This document shows positions 1 through 11,382 of a DNA stretch of 64,000 nucleotides, in pieces. Position 1 is the first letter of the stretch; every line of letters begins with the position of its first letter. The notes beneath the pieces are model-generated. The model was given only the letters and a program-made list of their open reading frames with translations. It did no database searches and had not been told where the DNA came from. Source of the DNA: Craterostigma plantagineum. Taxonomy: Eukaryota > Streptophyta > Magnoliopsida > Lamiales > Linderniaceae. A program made the translations under genes and the position numbers. Where the stretch lies: the NCBI GenBank assembly GCA_027422505.1, contig JAPQWV010000335.1, positions 378,501 through 442,500 of the forward strand, read 5' to 3'.

Positions 1-14
1 ATTGGATAAAAAGA

Positions 15-265
15 AAGGGGCACCCTTTCTATAGCATTAACAAACTGGAACCCGGTTAGATTAAATCCTGCATTGTCATCCTTCACCTCGAAGAAAGCTG
101 TCTCCCTATCAGCATCTCCATGTATAGTAAGAATTCCCCCATCTCTTGGCATCTTGATCTTTTGTTGTAACGAAGAAGGAACAGCACCCAAAGGCATGGT
201 TACATGGCCTACCCAGTAGCAGATTCAAAGAAGCAGGGATATCTACCACATGGAATTCAATATTC
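15..265 (-). mobile_element. Ty3/gypsy retrotransposon fragment (protease/linker region)
   Basis: Read on the minus strand, this stretch gives a typical Ty3/gypsy polyprotein segment between the aspartic protease and the reverse transcriptase. It contains a recognisable EFHVVDIPASLNLLLGRP motif, and after a frame change a SLQQKIK-like and a LTIHGDADRE-like stretch. At least two frame changes and stops interrupt it, so it cannot encode a protein. The homology runs up to the window edge and may continue outside. This is nuclear retroelement debris carried in organelle DNA. The family assignment rests on motif recognition by eye; the exact ends are uncertain by tens of bases. Confidence 0.7.
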
Positions 266-1792
266 GCAACCACTGGCCTTCACTCAACCCTCGACCGCTT
301 CGTAGCCTCTTTCTAGGCTGCGTTTGACTTTTTCAAAGACGAAAGACAACCGGAGTCTTTGCTCCCTGGATAAGTCTCATTCGATGTCGCAACCGATGCA
401 ACAAAGATCTTCTTCTATCTTCTCAGTCTTCGATCGATCATTCTCTGCTTCATAGAGGAGGGGGTTCCCAGCTAACAAGGAAGCGGGATTGAAAATGGAG
501 GTCAATTCTAAACTGGACCGAGATGGCCTATACACCAATTGACCGGCACCATTCCTGAAGAAACGAAGATCGTTGCAAGAAGACCCCCCACCAAGACGTG
601 TAAATGGCAGAAATTTTACAGCAGTAGAACGAACCTTGGGCTTGACATGACAGCACCTCGCGGCTCCCTTTCAAGATGAACAATGCGACTAAGCGTGCAT
701 CTGGGGCGGATGTGCCGATGGATGGAGGCGGCTGCATGCTGCATCTAAGAGTTTAGTTCCATGAGACTGAATAAGATGGCCTGAAACGAAGTAAACTCAC
801 TTTGCTTAACACAGGGCAGCAGAGCAGGACTTTTTTCTCACCCTCACCCGTCATCCAACATGGTTCGCACCAGCGTTATTTGACTCGCTTAGTCCATCGC
901 TGCTTGGCTCTACTTCAACCACTACAATCTGACGGTTCCCTTGCAGCTAAAAGAATGCGATAGAACACCTTTTCTGACATTAGGAGATGAAAGCAGTCAA
1001 GCAGGCAACAAAGTCGACTATTCGTCTTCACTTCCTCAAAAGTGCTAAAAAGATAACTGGGCGCAGACCCATCCGCAAGGGACTAAACGCATTCAGTTAT
1101 CTTTCAAAGAGCTTATTCGAGAACAACCTATTCTAAAAGCAACCTATAACAATTTGAAAACAGCTGGATGACTATTCTGCAGCGGTAATTGCAAACAGAA
1201 AGGGAGCACCGCTTACTCAAGCACTAGTACCGTCTAAGCATCCCACAGCTGATGAAAGAGTACCGGCAACTGGTTGAGCTTCTATTCTAGGATAAGATCT
1301 GCAGCTCTTGCAGTAACAGCTTAGGGGGGATTGGTTTGAATAGCCCTATTGACCAGGAGAGTAAGCATTACCGCAGCTTTGACTCTGTTGCAGGTATGAA
1401 GTTAGTTTCCTACCATGAAAAAGATTGACTTTCCTTGCTTTTTTAGGGATGTGCACATGAAGAACTATTATCGTTGTAGTATGCTTTATAGTTCAAGTAC
1501 CAATTCCTGTCTCTGCTTCTGAGGACGAAAGCTTTGAGGTCAATGAATCTTTCTAAAGGCTTGGTATCAGTGCATAGCGCTTCAGTCTTCCATTCCAGGT
1601 TAGCAATCCAGGGAAGCCCTCCTGTCTGTTATAAAAGACTTCACGGAGCTCTCAAAGAAGAGGTCGAGGCCAACGGTTATGAAGACTCTATTTCTAAAAA
1701 CTCTTTGTGTAAGCTTTCCTCTCTATAGACTCAACTAAAACAGGCTTTTCTAAATGAAGCACAGCACTACTAACATTATCTAGTAGTTCAGC
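266..1792. other. Anonymous intergenic DNA
   Basis: I see no gene here. Open frames are short (up to about 69 codons), lack recognisable motifs and look like chance. The only structure noted is one copy of a 25-base short repeat at 1066-1090, whose partner with two mismatches is at 6810-6834. Confidence 0.6.
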
Positions 1793-2230
1793 TGGATCAC
1801 ACCTTATTTGTTTGTCAAGCGTTCTCAGGTATATCCATTCTTTCCATTGAAGTGATAATGATAAAGAAAAAGATTATCGGCAATGATTCTGCTGCTATTC
1901 ATCAAACGAAGAAACATCTTGGCAAGCAGTTTCATATGAAAGATCTTGGTCCTCTAAGCGGGATTGAAGTTTTTGGTCTCCGGGTATGCATATAACTCAG
2001 CAAGAAGTATGCCATGGATTGTTCCGCTGTCACAACCTGTGTGATTCCAGCTTCATGCCAAGCTGTATTTTCATGATAGTGAGCTGCTATCAGATCCATC
2101 GACCTATAGGAGTATGTATGGTGTGTGGTCTCCAGTACTTTACTCTGACTCGCCCAGGGATTTCGTTTGCTCTTGGACTTGTAGATGAGACTTTACAGCC
2201 TCGGGTCCCCAGAAGGGGTTCACAGGCCGT
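1793..2230 (+). mobile_element. Ty1/copia reverse-transcriptase fragment, decayed
   Basis: The plus strand carries a diverged copia-type reverse transcriptase piece. Readable blocks, in order, are a degraded DDI-like stretch around 1855, then GNDSAAIHQTKKHLGKQF and HMKDLGPL (about 1880-1955), an ITQQ..YA-like block (about 1990-2015), and TLTRPGISFALG (about 2140-2180). These match the order in the copia reverse transcriptase. Frames change between blocks and the catalytic YVDD region is not intact, so the piece is non-functional. It most likely came from the nucleus. Assignment to copia is good; the boundaries are approximate. Confidence 0.75.
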
Positions 2231-4935
2231 GGAACCTATGAGACAAGACTAAGAGCTAGACTGGAAAAAAAGCTTCTCCTTTGGAGAAAAAGTTACAACC
2301 TATTAACTTGTTTTGAATCGATCTTTGGTGATAAAAGAACCTTAGCTTTCGGTTCCGATCTGGAAAGGAGCACCAAAAGAAGAGCTAGCTACAGGGGTCT
2401 CGGTTAGCTACTGACTGGTAGCCAGAACAGACTGGCCTCCTCGATGACGACAGTGACCCGCCGAACCAAGATCGATATAAGAATAGTGGAAGGTATTAGG
2501 GGATCACGTAGCCCATGCCGGCCTTGCTTGAAAGTCCCACTTATTTTTCATCGCTTCATCCATCAACCTTTTTTTTTCCTTCCCGGTAGTAAGCTCCTTG
2601 GAACTCTTGGCCAAGAAGGTGACTATTCTCCTCCAGAGGATAGTGACCTGTGTGGGCACCATTAAGGAGGTCTTACCGGGTCTGATTCATAGGTCTATAC
2701 CATGTGAACAAAGGGTTTACGTTTACACAAAGATTAGCACAACAAATCAAAGGTTTAGGTAAACGATGAGCAAGTACCCATAGAACTACCTTCACAGGCT
2801 CTTTTACCCGGCCATAGAGCGTCTTTTGAGAAGTCCACTAGCCGGCTCCTCACAATGGATCGACACGAGAAAACCTTCATCTTCCAGGTCACCGATGGTA
2901 AGACCAATAAATAAGACTTTATTGGTACCTACAGTGAAGCTGGCACGACGTTCTGGCATCTTACACACCGCATTCTATCTGAAAGAGTGTGCATCATGTC
3001 TTCAACGTGCGTATGGCAGAGAGTAATCTCCCCTCTTCCTGTCCCTCAACAGGTCGGGTTACTATTATCCCTGCTTTTCATCGTAAGATTATTATGATGA
3101 GAAGCGAGCAGTTGGTGAAGATCTATCTGTCCTTCTTTTCCTTTAGTAAAGTTATGCTCTTGGCAAAGTTTCAAGGGATACGTTCTCTTCCATTCTGAGT
3201 CCTCCGACTGACATGGATCGAGTACAGATTCTCGTAGGTGAGATTGAACTTTCCGGCAATCTTGATCTTGTATTTACCTCGAATCTCTCAGATACCTCTG
3301 ACCCAGTTTACACCCACAAAGATGAACTAACCCTGTAAATCAAGTCAATCAAAGGTTAACGAGAAGATGATGAGCAAGAAGCCATAGACGTACCTAAACA
3401 GGCTGTAAAATGCTCTATAAAGCTCTTACGGCTTATTTTTGAATTGGAGGAGTTTACACCAACCTGGAAAGACCTGCCAAGTTATTCTTCTGTTTTCATA
3501 TCGTATATAATGTAGAATCGGCTGCGTAAGAGTTCTACATACAGAGTGACTGTTTACCATAGCAATTCCAAATCGAATTCATATTCTATAAGGTGTAGGG
3601 CCAGACTACTGATGCTACTAGCCAGACTCGAACTGTCATAAATCCTCTCAGTGAAACCAAAGCATAATCTTCCATGCTATCGCACAGAAGGTCGTACGCC
3701 ACTGGCAATCAAAACTTTTGATCCTTACAAGATGCATTGCTACATAACCAATCCGTGAATGCCAAGGAGTAGAAGGAACCTTGATGCTCATTGAGAATAA
3801 AGATGTTCCAGATCAATTTAGCAAAGTTACACTCACGCAAAAGATGTAAACAATCCTAAACTGGGTGTCCAGATCTAGAACAGCTGCTATACTCTGATAA
3901 ATGACTTTCCCAACGAATCTGCTTTGAGATACTAAGCCAAGGTCAGACGGGTGGTCTACCCTAACAAGGTCTACTGCGGCTCCACTCCGTGGTGATCTAT
4001 GAATTATGTATAGTAAGATGGCTACCTGCTTTTGGAATTGATGTCGGAAAGGAACGAGAAGTAGGTTGAATTCTTAAGCTAATTAGATACCGCGGGTTAA
4101 AGGACTTCCACGTCTAAAAGGCTCAGGACTAAGCGATCTACCGAAGCTCTTTCCCACCTATAAAAAACAAGAGGATTCTGAGCTCTCTATTTTAGTTAGC
4201 CCTGATCGCTCGCGCTCCACCCTTCGCGCAAGATAGCTAAAAAAATGGCCCATCTCCGGTTGAATCTCTATTTAGGAAGAGCAGACCAAAACCCTCTCTC
4301 TTCGCTATAGCGGGCAGTGTGAATCAGTGGCTCTTTCAGACAGTGGAGAAAGACCTTTTAATCTGTGGTTACCGATCAAGCCGATCTATCCTATCCGAGA
4401 TAGCTAGTCGTCACCTTCAATCCCAGTAGTGGCCCTTTCATTGCACTCCCTTGGTCTTTCTTTTGCTTTTGAAAGAATTAGCTATCTAGTTGAGGGTCAG
4501 CAGCGATATGGTTTTCTTCCCTCCCTCTTTGACCATGGGTAGCAGGCTTGCTGATTGATCTGAGAATGTGTGAACTCAATTTACTGGCAGCATAACCTTA
4601 GAGACGAAAGGAGGATTCATTATTTGTTTGTAACACGCATTTGAATCCTGAAAGACTCATATGCTTAATGTAAGCATTTATGTCACGGGAATAGCAAAAA
4701 GTTTTCAATAGCAAGACTCATCATCCTCAGGCACTCGGAACGCCTTAGGCTAAGCGAAGAAAAGTAGCCTTCTCCTTCAACAGCATCAACAGCTGCGCCA
4801 AAGCCCAAAGCAGTCAAGTCGTCATCAACAGGAATGAGTGGACCTGGAGCTGCTATTTATGTCAGTCCCTTTCCTTCCCTATGGTTTAAAGAGCTAGCTT
4901 GCCTTAGTTCTTTCCTCTTGCCCAATACCGAGGGT
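2231..4935. other. Anonymous intergenic DNA with a diverged direct repeat
   Basis: No gene is recognisable. Open frames here (for example 2444-2665, 2826-3026 and 2989-3198) have no family motifs. The one visible structure is a pair of similar roughly 90-100 base stretches at about 2726-2815 and 3310-3410, described separately. Confidence 0.5.
2726..3410 (+). repeat. Pair of diverged direct repeats (about 2726-2815 and 3310-3410)
   Basis: Both stretches share, in the same order, a TTTACAC..ACAAAGAT block, an AATCAAAGGTT block, a GATGAGCAAG block followed by CCATAGA, and an ACAGGCT block. Spacing between blocks differs by insertions and deletions. They look like two old copies of the same sequence about 600 bases apart. 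I do not recognise a coding origin. Confidence 0.45.
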
Positions 4936-5165
4936 AACCTCGTGGCAAATACCCTCCCTGAAGTTTCACCATCCTCAGCGAAATCTCTATCAAAACCAGC
5001 GTGACCCAAAAAACATCTCACCCCCTTCACCGTAGTTGGAGGGTCAAGCTTTTCTATGACCTCAAGCTTGGCTTTATCTACTTGAATGCCCTTCTCAGAT
5101 ATCTTATGTCCTAAGACAACTCCTTCTTGAACCATGAAGTGGCATTGTCTAAAATCACTGTTGCA
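4936..5165 (-). mobile_element. Ty3/gypsy reverse-transcriptase/RNase H junction fragment
   Basis: The minus strand reads CHFMVQEGVVLGHKISEKG, then a VDKAKLEVIEKL stretch and a VRCFLGHAGFDRDF stretch. This is the conserved end of the Ty3/gypsy reverse transcriptase before the RNase H domain. The fragment stays open for roughly 75 codons, then drifts out of the family consensus after the FLGHAGF motif. It has no promoter or partner domains nearby and is a nuclear-derived remnant. The identification is strong because several consecutive family motifs are present. Confidence 0.85.
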
Positions 5166-5331
5166 CTCTGTGGCGGGGTGCCTCCTTCTCTCGTTATAAG
5201 TAATATGAAATGAGTTGCACCTAAGGAATAAGGGAAAAGGCAGCTGTAGTTAGGCTTACTAGCCCCCAAACCGATAGTTTACTTGCTTACTTGTTTCATA
5301 TCTCTTTCTCTTTTCATTCAATGAGAATATT

Positions 5332-5512
5332 CTTTTTGAAAATGAATAGTTCAGATAGAATCGAACTTTCGATCGATCCCGGCACTTGGGATCTCCTATG
5401 GATGAAAAACATGGTTTATTTGGATCTCATTGAATTTCATTCGGAGGAGGAACCCTTTCAAGATCGTATTGTATTGATTCTTATCAAAGGAAGACAGGAT
5501 TCACTGAGGCTG
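5332..5512 (+). pseudogene. accD: Plastid accD fragment (acetyl-CoA carboxylase carboxyltransferase beta subunit)
   Basis: This is plastid-derived DNA. The reading [15 protein letters not shown] is followed by an [20 protein letters not shown] block and then SYQRKTG, which together are characteristic of the plastid AccD carboxyltransferase core. The frame is broken twice by what look like micro-duplications: an extra TC near 5394 and a repeated GTATT near 5466-5475. Only about 55 of the several hundred AccD codons are present, with neither the gene start nor the catalytic C-terminal part. Similarity stops abruptly at about 5512. It is a dead gene fragment with no function in fatty-acid synthesis here. 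Confidence 0.85.
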
Positions 5513-7928
5513 AGTAATCTTCCTCAAATTATTTAGTGCATGATAGGTCAGAAAAGCGATATTCTTCTTTTCTTAGAAGTCAGCACCATTTATCTTTTCC
5601 CTTAGGTGCTTAGCTTCAGAAGCTTGAACAAGGCTTTTTTACTGAGTGAAGGGATGCCGATTCCGATTAGCTGATCTATCTCCTGTTTCGCAAGGGGGTC
5701 AATCCTTTCCTTTCTAGGGTAGGGTTAGGATACGATGTCATTACTATCTTTTGCTCTCTCACCCCTTGTGAAGAAGAGCGAACATCTGATCTTTCCTTTC
5801 GAACCAGTCTTTCTAAACCTGGAAAAAGACTTTGGTTTGGCTATGATTCGATCTCGAAAGCCCAGATTTCATAAAAGGCGACTGACTCTTCCACTGCTAC
5901 ATGAACCACCTGCTCCTTTTCCAATGCTGCTTCTAGAGCAGATGAGATCCTTGTGATTCAATCGATTCGATTCTCGTTCCCACTACCATCTACTGCTCAC
6001 GCACCATACCACGCCTTCTGAATAACTAATCACACCTTTGCTAAAGGATCCATTTGCCTAGTGGTGGGCAACACCCAAAAGGCATGCCTTCTAATTTACA
6101 ATTCCTCCCTTTTGCCAAGCCTATCCTTGGGCTTTTCTCTCTTGCTCATGTTCCCTATCTCGATACATATCGAGCTCTCAATCTCGATCTTGACCTGTAT
6201 TCGCACCCCGCTCCACCTTTCCTGGAGGTGCCTATTCATATCTATATTTGCTATTTGGTGTTGATGTCGTTAATTGGGGCGAAGAAAGATGGGTTGGTTT
6301 ATCTAGCCCGATAGCGGAAACCATTAATACGGGGCACTGCGTGGCTTAAAAGGCTCTATTTTAACAAACAATGAATGGTTGTCGTCCCCCCGCTTCCCTT
6401 TCCCTTACTTAGGGCTTATGGCTGGCCTAGTACTTTCTCTTCTCTAGATGGAGTACCGATCGGGTCTATCTTATGCGCCAGGGGATATCTTAACTAAGCC
6501 GACTTCTATTGTTGGCTCGATTCCTACCATTCCTTATCTTAAGATTCTCACAACTAGCTATGCCAAAGTCAAAGCGTTGACCGGTTATGCCGAATTCTCG
6601 CCATCTCAGAAGGTCAGGCCAGAAGGCAAGCAAGTTTATTCCGGGTACGAAACTACGACTACGCTATTCAAAGCATCTCTCTCTTAAACTATTCAATAAG
6701 GCTAGCTCTTCATCTCTTTCTCTCTCGCCTTAGCCTTAGTGCAATCAGTCTCTTCAATTTCACTTGCATAAACCTACCGAACTTCTTCACGTGCAAAACC
6801 CTAATAAAAGACCAATCCGCAAGGGACTAAGCGCGTGGCACCTCTTTGAACAAAGAAATCTCCCTCACACCCTATAGGAGCTTGTCTTCGATGCCCTATC
6901 TACTTAAACAGCCTCCTGCTCTTCGCCAAAGAAATGCTTAGCGATTAGGAAACTGCTTCGTCAACATAATTCAAACAATGCCAACAGTGCTTGAGGAATA
7001 GTGCTGATACGCCAACAGAGGAGTGAATGCAGTGAAGGCCTACGATTAGAATGCTGACTTCTAGTTCCGGCTCTTAATGAGCCTGTGGTCTACCCAAAAG
7101 TAGAAGGGAGAAAGAGACAAGAACGAATTCTATAGCATTTTCAATAGTAGCCCTTCTTCCTTCACTTCAACGGCAGCAGCAGGGGATAGTGCCCAACTAG
7201 AATATAGTTGAGAATATCGGAGTCGAAGCTCCAGGCTAATCAACGGCGTAAAGCCAACAAGGGAAAAGACCCGCAAACTAGAATCCTCGTATATGTTACA
7301 GCCATATCCCAAACAAGACTAATACCTAAAGGTAGTTCGAGCGGATGGAGCTCGAATTTACTTTGTTTATAGAGTCGGTTAGTTAGAGTTAGAACTCAAA
7401 AGCTTTCTGAAAATATCGATCAACGCGGGAAACCAAAGTAGCTAATAGCATAAGTGCTGTCCGATACTACAACTAGTTGATTCATGCGCATCTACAATAG
7501 TCAAGTAGATAAAATCACTAACCTAAGTGGATAAGGGAGGATTACAATAGCATGTAAACGGTCAGATCCGAACAGTGGAATGCGGACTCGGTGATTAGAC
7601 AGAGAGATTCCTCTTACAACGGTTTAGGCTCCGTCTTCTATTATATATGTCCCTCACTAGCCATTGAATTTCATTTAGTCCATGCCAAGAAAGAAAGTAG
7701 AGCGGGAAGAGGGACGAAGGTAGCTGGAAGACTCAACAAGATATGTACGATTCAATGAGGCAACAACCATAAAAGCAGTCCCTGGCTATACGACAACACT
7801 GGTAGGCCTACGTTATGCTTACGTTATGGTTAATACATGAACTGATATACCGGCGTCCACATTCAATCGCTTTAGAAGACTTGCAAGAATGAAACTGAAC
7901 GAATATCAGACTTAGAGATTTCAACTTC
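5513..7928. other. Anonymous intergenic DNA
   Basis: No recognisable gene. Open frames such as 5735-5956, 6054-6314 and 6448-6687 are short and without family motifs. The second copy of the 25-base repeat lies at 6810-6834. Confidence 0.5.
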
Positions 7929-8276
7929 TCAAACAGGATACCCTCGATCTCCTAAACCGACAGAGCGCCACAATTTTCCTCTCGGGAAAAGCGACCGGCG
8001 TGCCGCTGAGGCGGCGCGTTGCCGGGCTTTCTGTTTTAAATAAGAAGGTACAGAAGGCACAGACTTCCATGTTGGGATAAAGCGTAATCCCTGTTTGAAA
8101 GGAATCGTCGCCATATCAGGTACATACCGATCCAACAATGCTTTAGCGCTGCTAGTCAATCTTTCAGCTACTGCCAAAGCAGAGAAGTAATCGGTAGGAG
8201 TCACAACGGTTTCCAGGGTTTTCCTCGTTACTAGAGGGAAGTTGAAGCCATTATGACCAAGCGCAAAGTTGGTTGT
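7929..8276 (-). CDS. Unrecognised open frame, 115 codons
   Basis: The minus strand stays open for 115 codons between a TAG at 8277-8279 and the stop at the 7929 end. No ATG begins the protein-like part. A GTG at 8204 and an ACG near 8230 are possible starts, and in plant mitochondria ACG can become AUG by C-to-U editing. The translation looks more protein-like than its surroundings, with stretches such as LVTRKTLETVVTPTDYFSA, LLDRYVPDMATIPF and RFIPTWKSVPSVP, and a basic, alanine-rich tail. I do not recognise the family. There are no membrane segments or known motifs. It may be a fragment of a foreign gene or a chance frame. Confidence 0.3.
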   Translation of the reverse strand, partial: TTNFALGHNGFNFPLVTRKTLETVVTPTDYFSALAVAERLTSSAKALLDRYVPDMATIPFKQGLRFIPTWKSVPSVPSYLKQKARQRAASAARRSLFPRGKLWRSVGLGDRGYPV

Positions 8277-11058
8277 CTAAATCTCCCTCTGTAGCTTCTG
8301 TTGCTGTAGAAGAAGAAAGAATAGACGGATAGATTGGAAGACTTCCTTTTTTGGGATCAATTCTTGGATGACTGAGAAGCATTCTACCGGCCAAGGTTGA
8401 TGAAAGAATAGAGGAATTACGCTAAACTCAGACTACATTGTCTTACTTCCTCCGTTCCTTCACATCAGTCTTCGTCTAGAACCAACAAAGAGGCATTAAG
8501 GAGGAGTGCTGGATTCAAGCCCAGGGGTGGTAATCAGTTCCGTACATACTTACGAGCCCCTTATCTCTATTTAGATGATGATCGTCTTCTCACCTTAGTA
8601 CACGTAAGACTGACTTAATCAGACAGTTTCACATAATCTTACTTCAAGGGTCGTTATGAGGTTAGGAATAGAAAGAGTTCTAAGTGCATTTTCGAAAAAG
8701 ATTCATTCACAAGAGAGAGAAGAGAAACTAGATAACTACGTGACTGAAATATGTAAATTTTAGTTATTCCGTTACGACTTTTCTGCTAAAGTGGATTGGT
8801 CTATCTTTTATGTAATTTCGCGAACTTTCTTTTCTCTCTTGGATTGGTATCTTTTCCCGTGCTTGTTTGCACTATACATCATACCTAAAAACAAGGAAAC
8901 CCGCTTGTTTTGTTAGAACGAATGGTTAGGTCTCGCAAGAGACACTACTAACTTGCCTCTTCATACTAGAAGAGAACTGAACTCGCTAGTCCCTCATCTG
9001 CTTTAGACTTGTTAAACTAAGACCCTTTAAAAAAAAAAAGATATCAGACTGGAAACTAGAAGGTTTGGAACCCTAACAACGATACTCAAAGGGTCAGGTC
9101 AACTCACTGCTTCTATCGCCTCTCCATACCCAAGCCCATAAAAAGCAAGCCATCTCTCCACCTCCCTCCACCCGGGCGATTTTCCCGAGAGGAAGAAAAG
9201 GCTCTTTGCAATAAGCGCAGTTCGAGGAATAGAATAACCATATCCGCTGCTGTGAAAGTCTCCGGTCTTACAGTAAGCGCTCTTAGGCCGCAGTTCTAAA
9301 ATCTAGCTAGTTCGATTTGAACTAATCCGAATCAAGAGGTTGCGAGCGATGTCCCCATATGCGACCATGGAAAATGGAAGAGCATTGCATTAGAAAGGTA
9401 GACTATGAGCAAAGTAGCGGAGGAAGAAGTGACAAAAGTTAGGGTTGTTTCCACACCTGAACCTGAGGACTAATCCGAAGAAGCTGATACAAGGTTCGCA
9501 GATGCTGACACACAAAGTATGGAGTTTCCAACTGATTGACCAACTAGGTTAGGAGTTGGACCAGTAGCAGGAGAAAATACGGGGTTACCAACATAAAAAC
9601 GAAACTTCAAGATCAGCTGCAGGTCTAAAAAGGATTCGATTCCAATACAAGCTTGTCAATTCATAGACCTATGTTATGTGCTACAAAACTGACTGATTCT
9701 CAGCAACAAGAGACTTCAAAATAGGGCCCAGTCTAGTAGCAATCACTTTAGTTATAAACGTTACAGCAAGAACCTGAAGTGAAGTCTTCATCCGATGACG
9801 GCGCACTTGTTGCCGTTGATGGTCCCATCACCTGTTACTAGACAATGACCCGTAGTTTTCTATTCCTCACCATCAGTGGAACTAGAGAAACAGCACCAAC
9901 TTCATTTCCAGGACTTTCAGCTATAGTTGAAACTGTTGAGGAATATGAAACAACAGGTTTTGAAATACTAGCTTAAACCTTTCCATCTTCAGTCACTTCA
10001 ATTTTTCTAGTTACAGTAGCAGGTGAGCTAAGGCCCGCCGCAACCAAAGAGGAAAAAAGGCCATGTACATGATCCGAAAAGCGCAGTTGTTCTTATTTCA
10101 TTTCCCTCTATAAAGCCCTTCTTTCAGTTGAATGTTTGCAATGTCCGAACTCCCTGTGTGAAGCCCCCCTAAGAGCTGATTCGAGAACTGTAAGATCAGT
10201 CAAGCAGGCTAGTCAAGTACTCCTGTAAGCCATAAAGCAAAGAGCGTAGCGGGTAATCTGTGCAAGAAGTGACTTCCTTGTCTTAATAACTTCTTATCTG
10301 TCCATTCAAAAGAAAAGAGAGGAGGATGAATATGAAATGAAACCTTGATCTTCTTATACGATTACGATACCACCACACCAAATTCAACTTCCTTCCTGCT
10401 TAAGGCACTAGCTTTGCCAAACCTTGGTACATGTATGTGGGCTTTCCGCTTCGGCTTCTCATGTCAATCTTCCAATGTCTTGCCATTTTCTCTTATATAG
10501 ATATATATAGGCCTTGTCCTCTTCTATTCCTGTGGTAAGTGTGGTACTAATTGAATTTCATTCTTGTCTGCTAAGATAATTCTTCTTCCTCACAGCTTGC
10601 ATTCGATGCTTCTGATTCAATAATTCCTTCTAACAGGGCATTCACTGAACTAGTTTCCCTGGTCCCCCGTCGGGAATGGAGGCTTCTAAACCTTGCCTTT
10701 TCCATCGCAAACTAACCTAAGTCGCACTACTGGGTATCTCTCTTGATACTCTGCCAGGCGTTGACCAGCTTGTGGCCCTACCGCGGGTGGTGAACCGGAT
10801 CGAAGAATGACCGTAGATCAAATTGAGCTTCAAAATAGAAAGAGTACAGCACCCTAACTGAAACAGAACTCTTGGGGTAGGCTAGCTACTAGTCGTCCTA
10901 AAAGAGAGATCTTTGTTTTGCTTTAGCAAGAGGCCTATTGTTCGCAGACACCTACTTCTATTAGATATTAGAAGTGACATAAAAGACAAAGATTCTTTGT
11001 TGTTTCTGAGAAAGAGTTCGAGATCAGAGAGGGCAGACCGGCCACAACGTCTGGCATA
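8277..11058. other. Anonymous intergenic DNA
   Basis: No gene or RNA is recognisable on either strand. One copy of a 19-base exact repeat lies at 9315-9333 (partner at 18467-18485). Confidence 0.5.
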
Positions 11059-11382
11059 GTGGGAAATGGTGCCCTTGGCTCAGTCCTGCCAGCAGTAGTT
11101 CTTTCGATGCTATTACTATTGGGCAGAGCGCTAACCGAGTCTGAGTCTTGTGTCTCAACTTTATATTATAGTCGAGTGAGCTCGCTTACTCTGATCCTAC
11201 TGCGTAGACGTCGTCTAATAGGCTACAGCACCAGATCATCATCAACAAGAAAACGTGTATGCGCTAACGCTATATGGCTGATGGGGGTTCACGCTCGGAC
11301 ATTACTTGTTGGGTACGCTAGACCGGTGAATTGGGACCGGAACTTTTCAACAGCAAGAGAAAGTCTAACTGATACAAAATAA
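11059..11382 (+). CDS. Unrecognised open frame, 107 codons, possibly chance
   Basis: This frame has a hydrophobic, leucine-rich start (about residues 8-24) that could be a membrane segment, then a serine- and arginine-rich middle, and it ends in a TAA. I recognise no family. The start codon used would be a GTG, and no regulatory signal is visible. Its flanks are anonymous intergenic DNA. It is listed because it is the longest open frame in this stretch, but composition gives no support for it being a gene. Confidence 0.15.
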   Translation: MGNGALGSVLPAVVLSMLLLLGRALTESESCVSTLYYSRVSSLTLILLRRRRLIGYSTRSSSTRKRVCANAIWLMGVHARTLLVGYARPVNWDRNFSTARESLTDTK

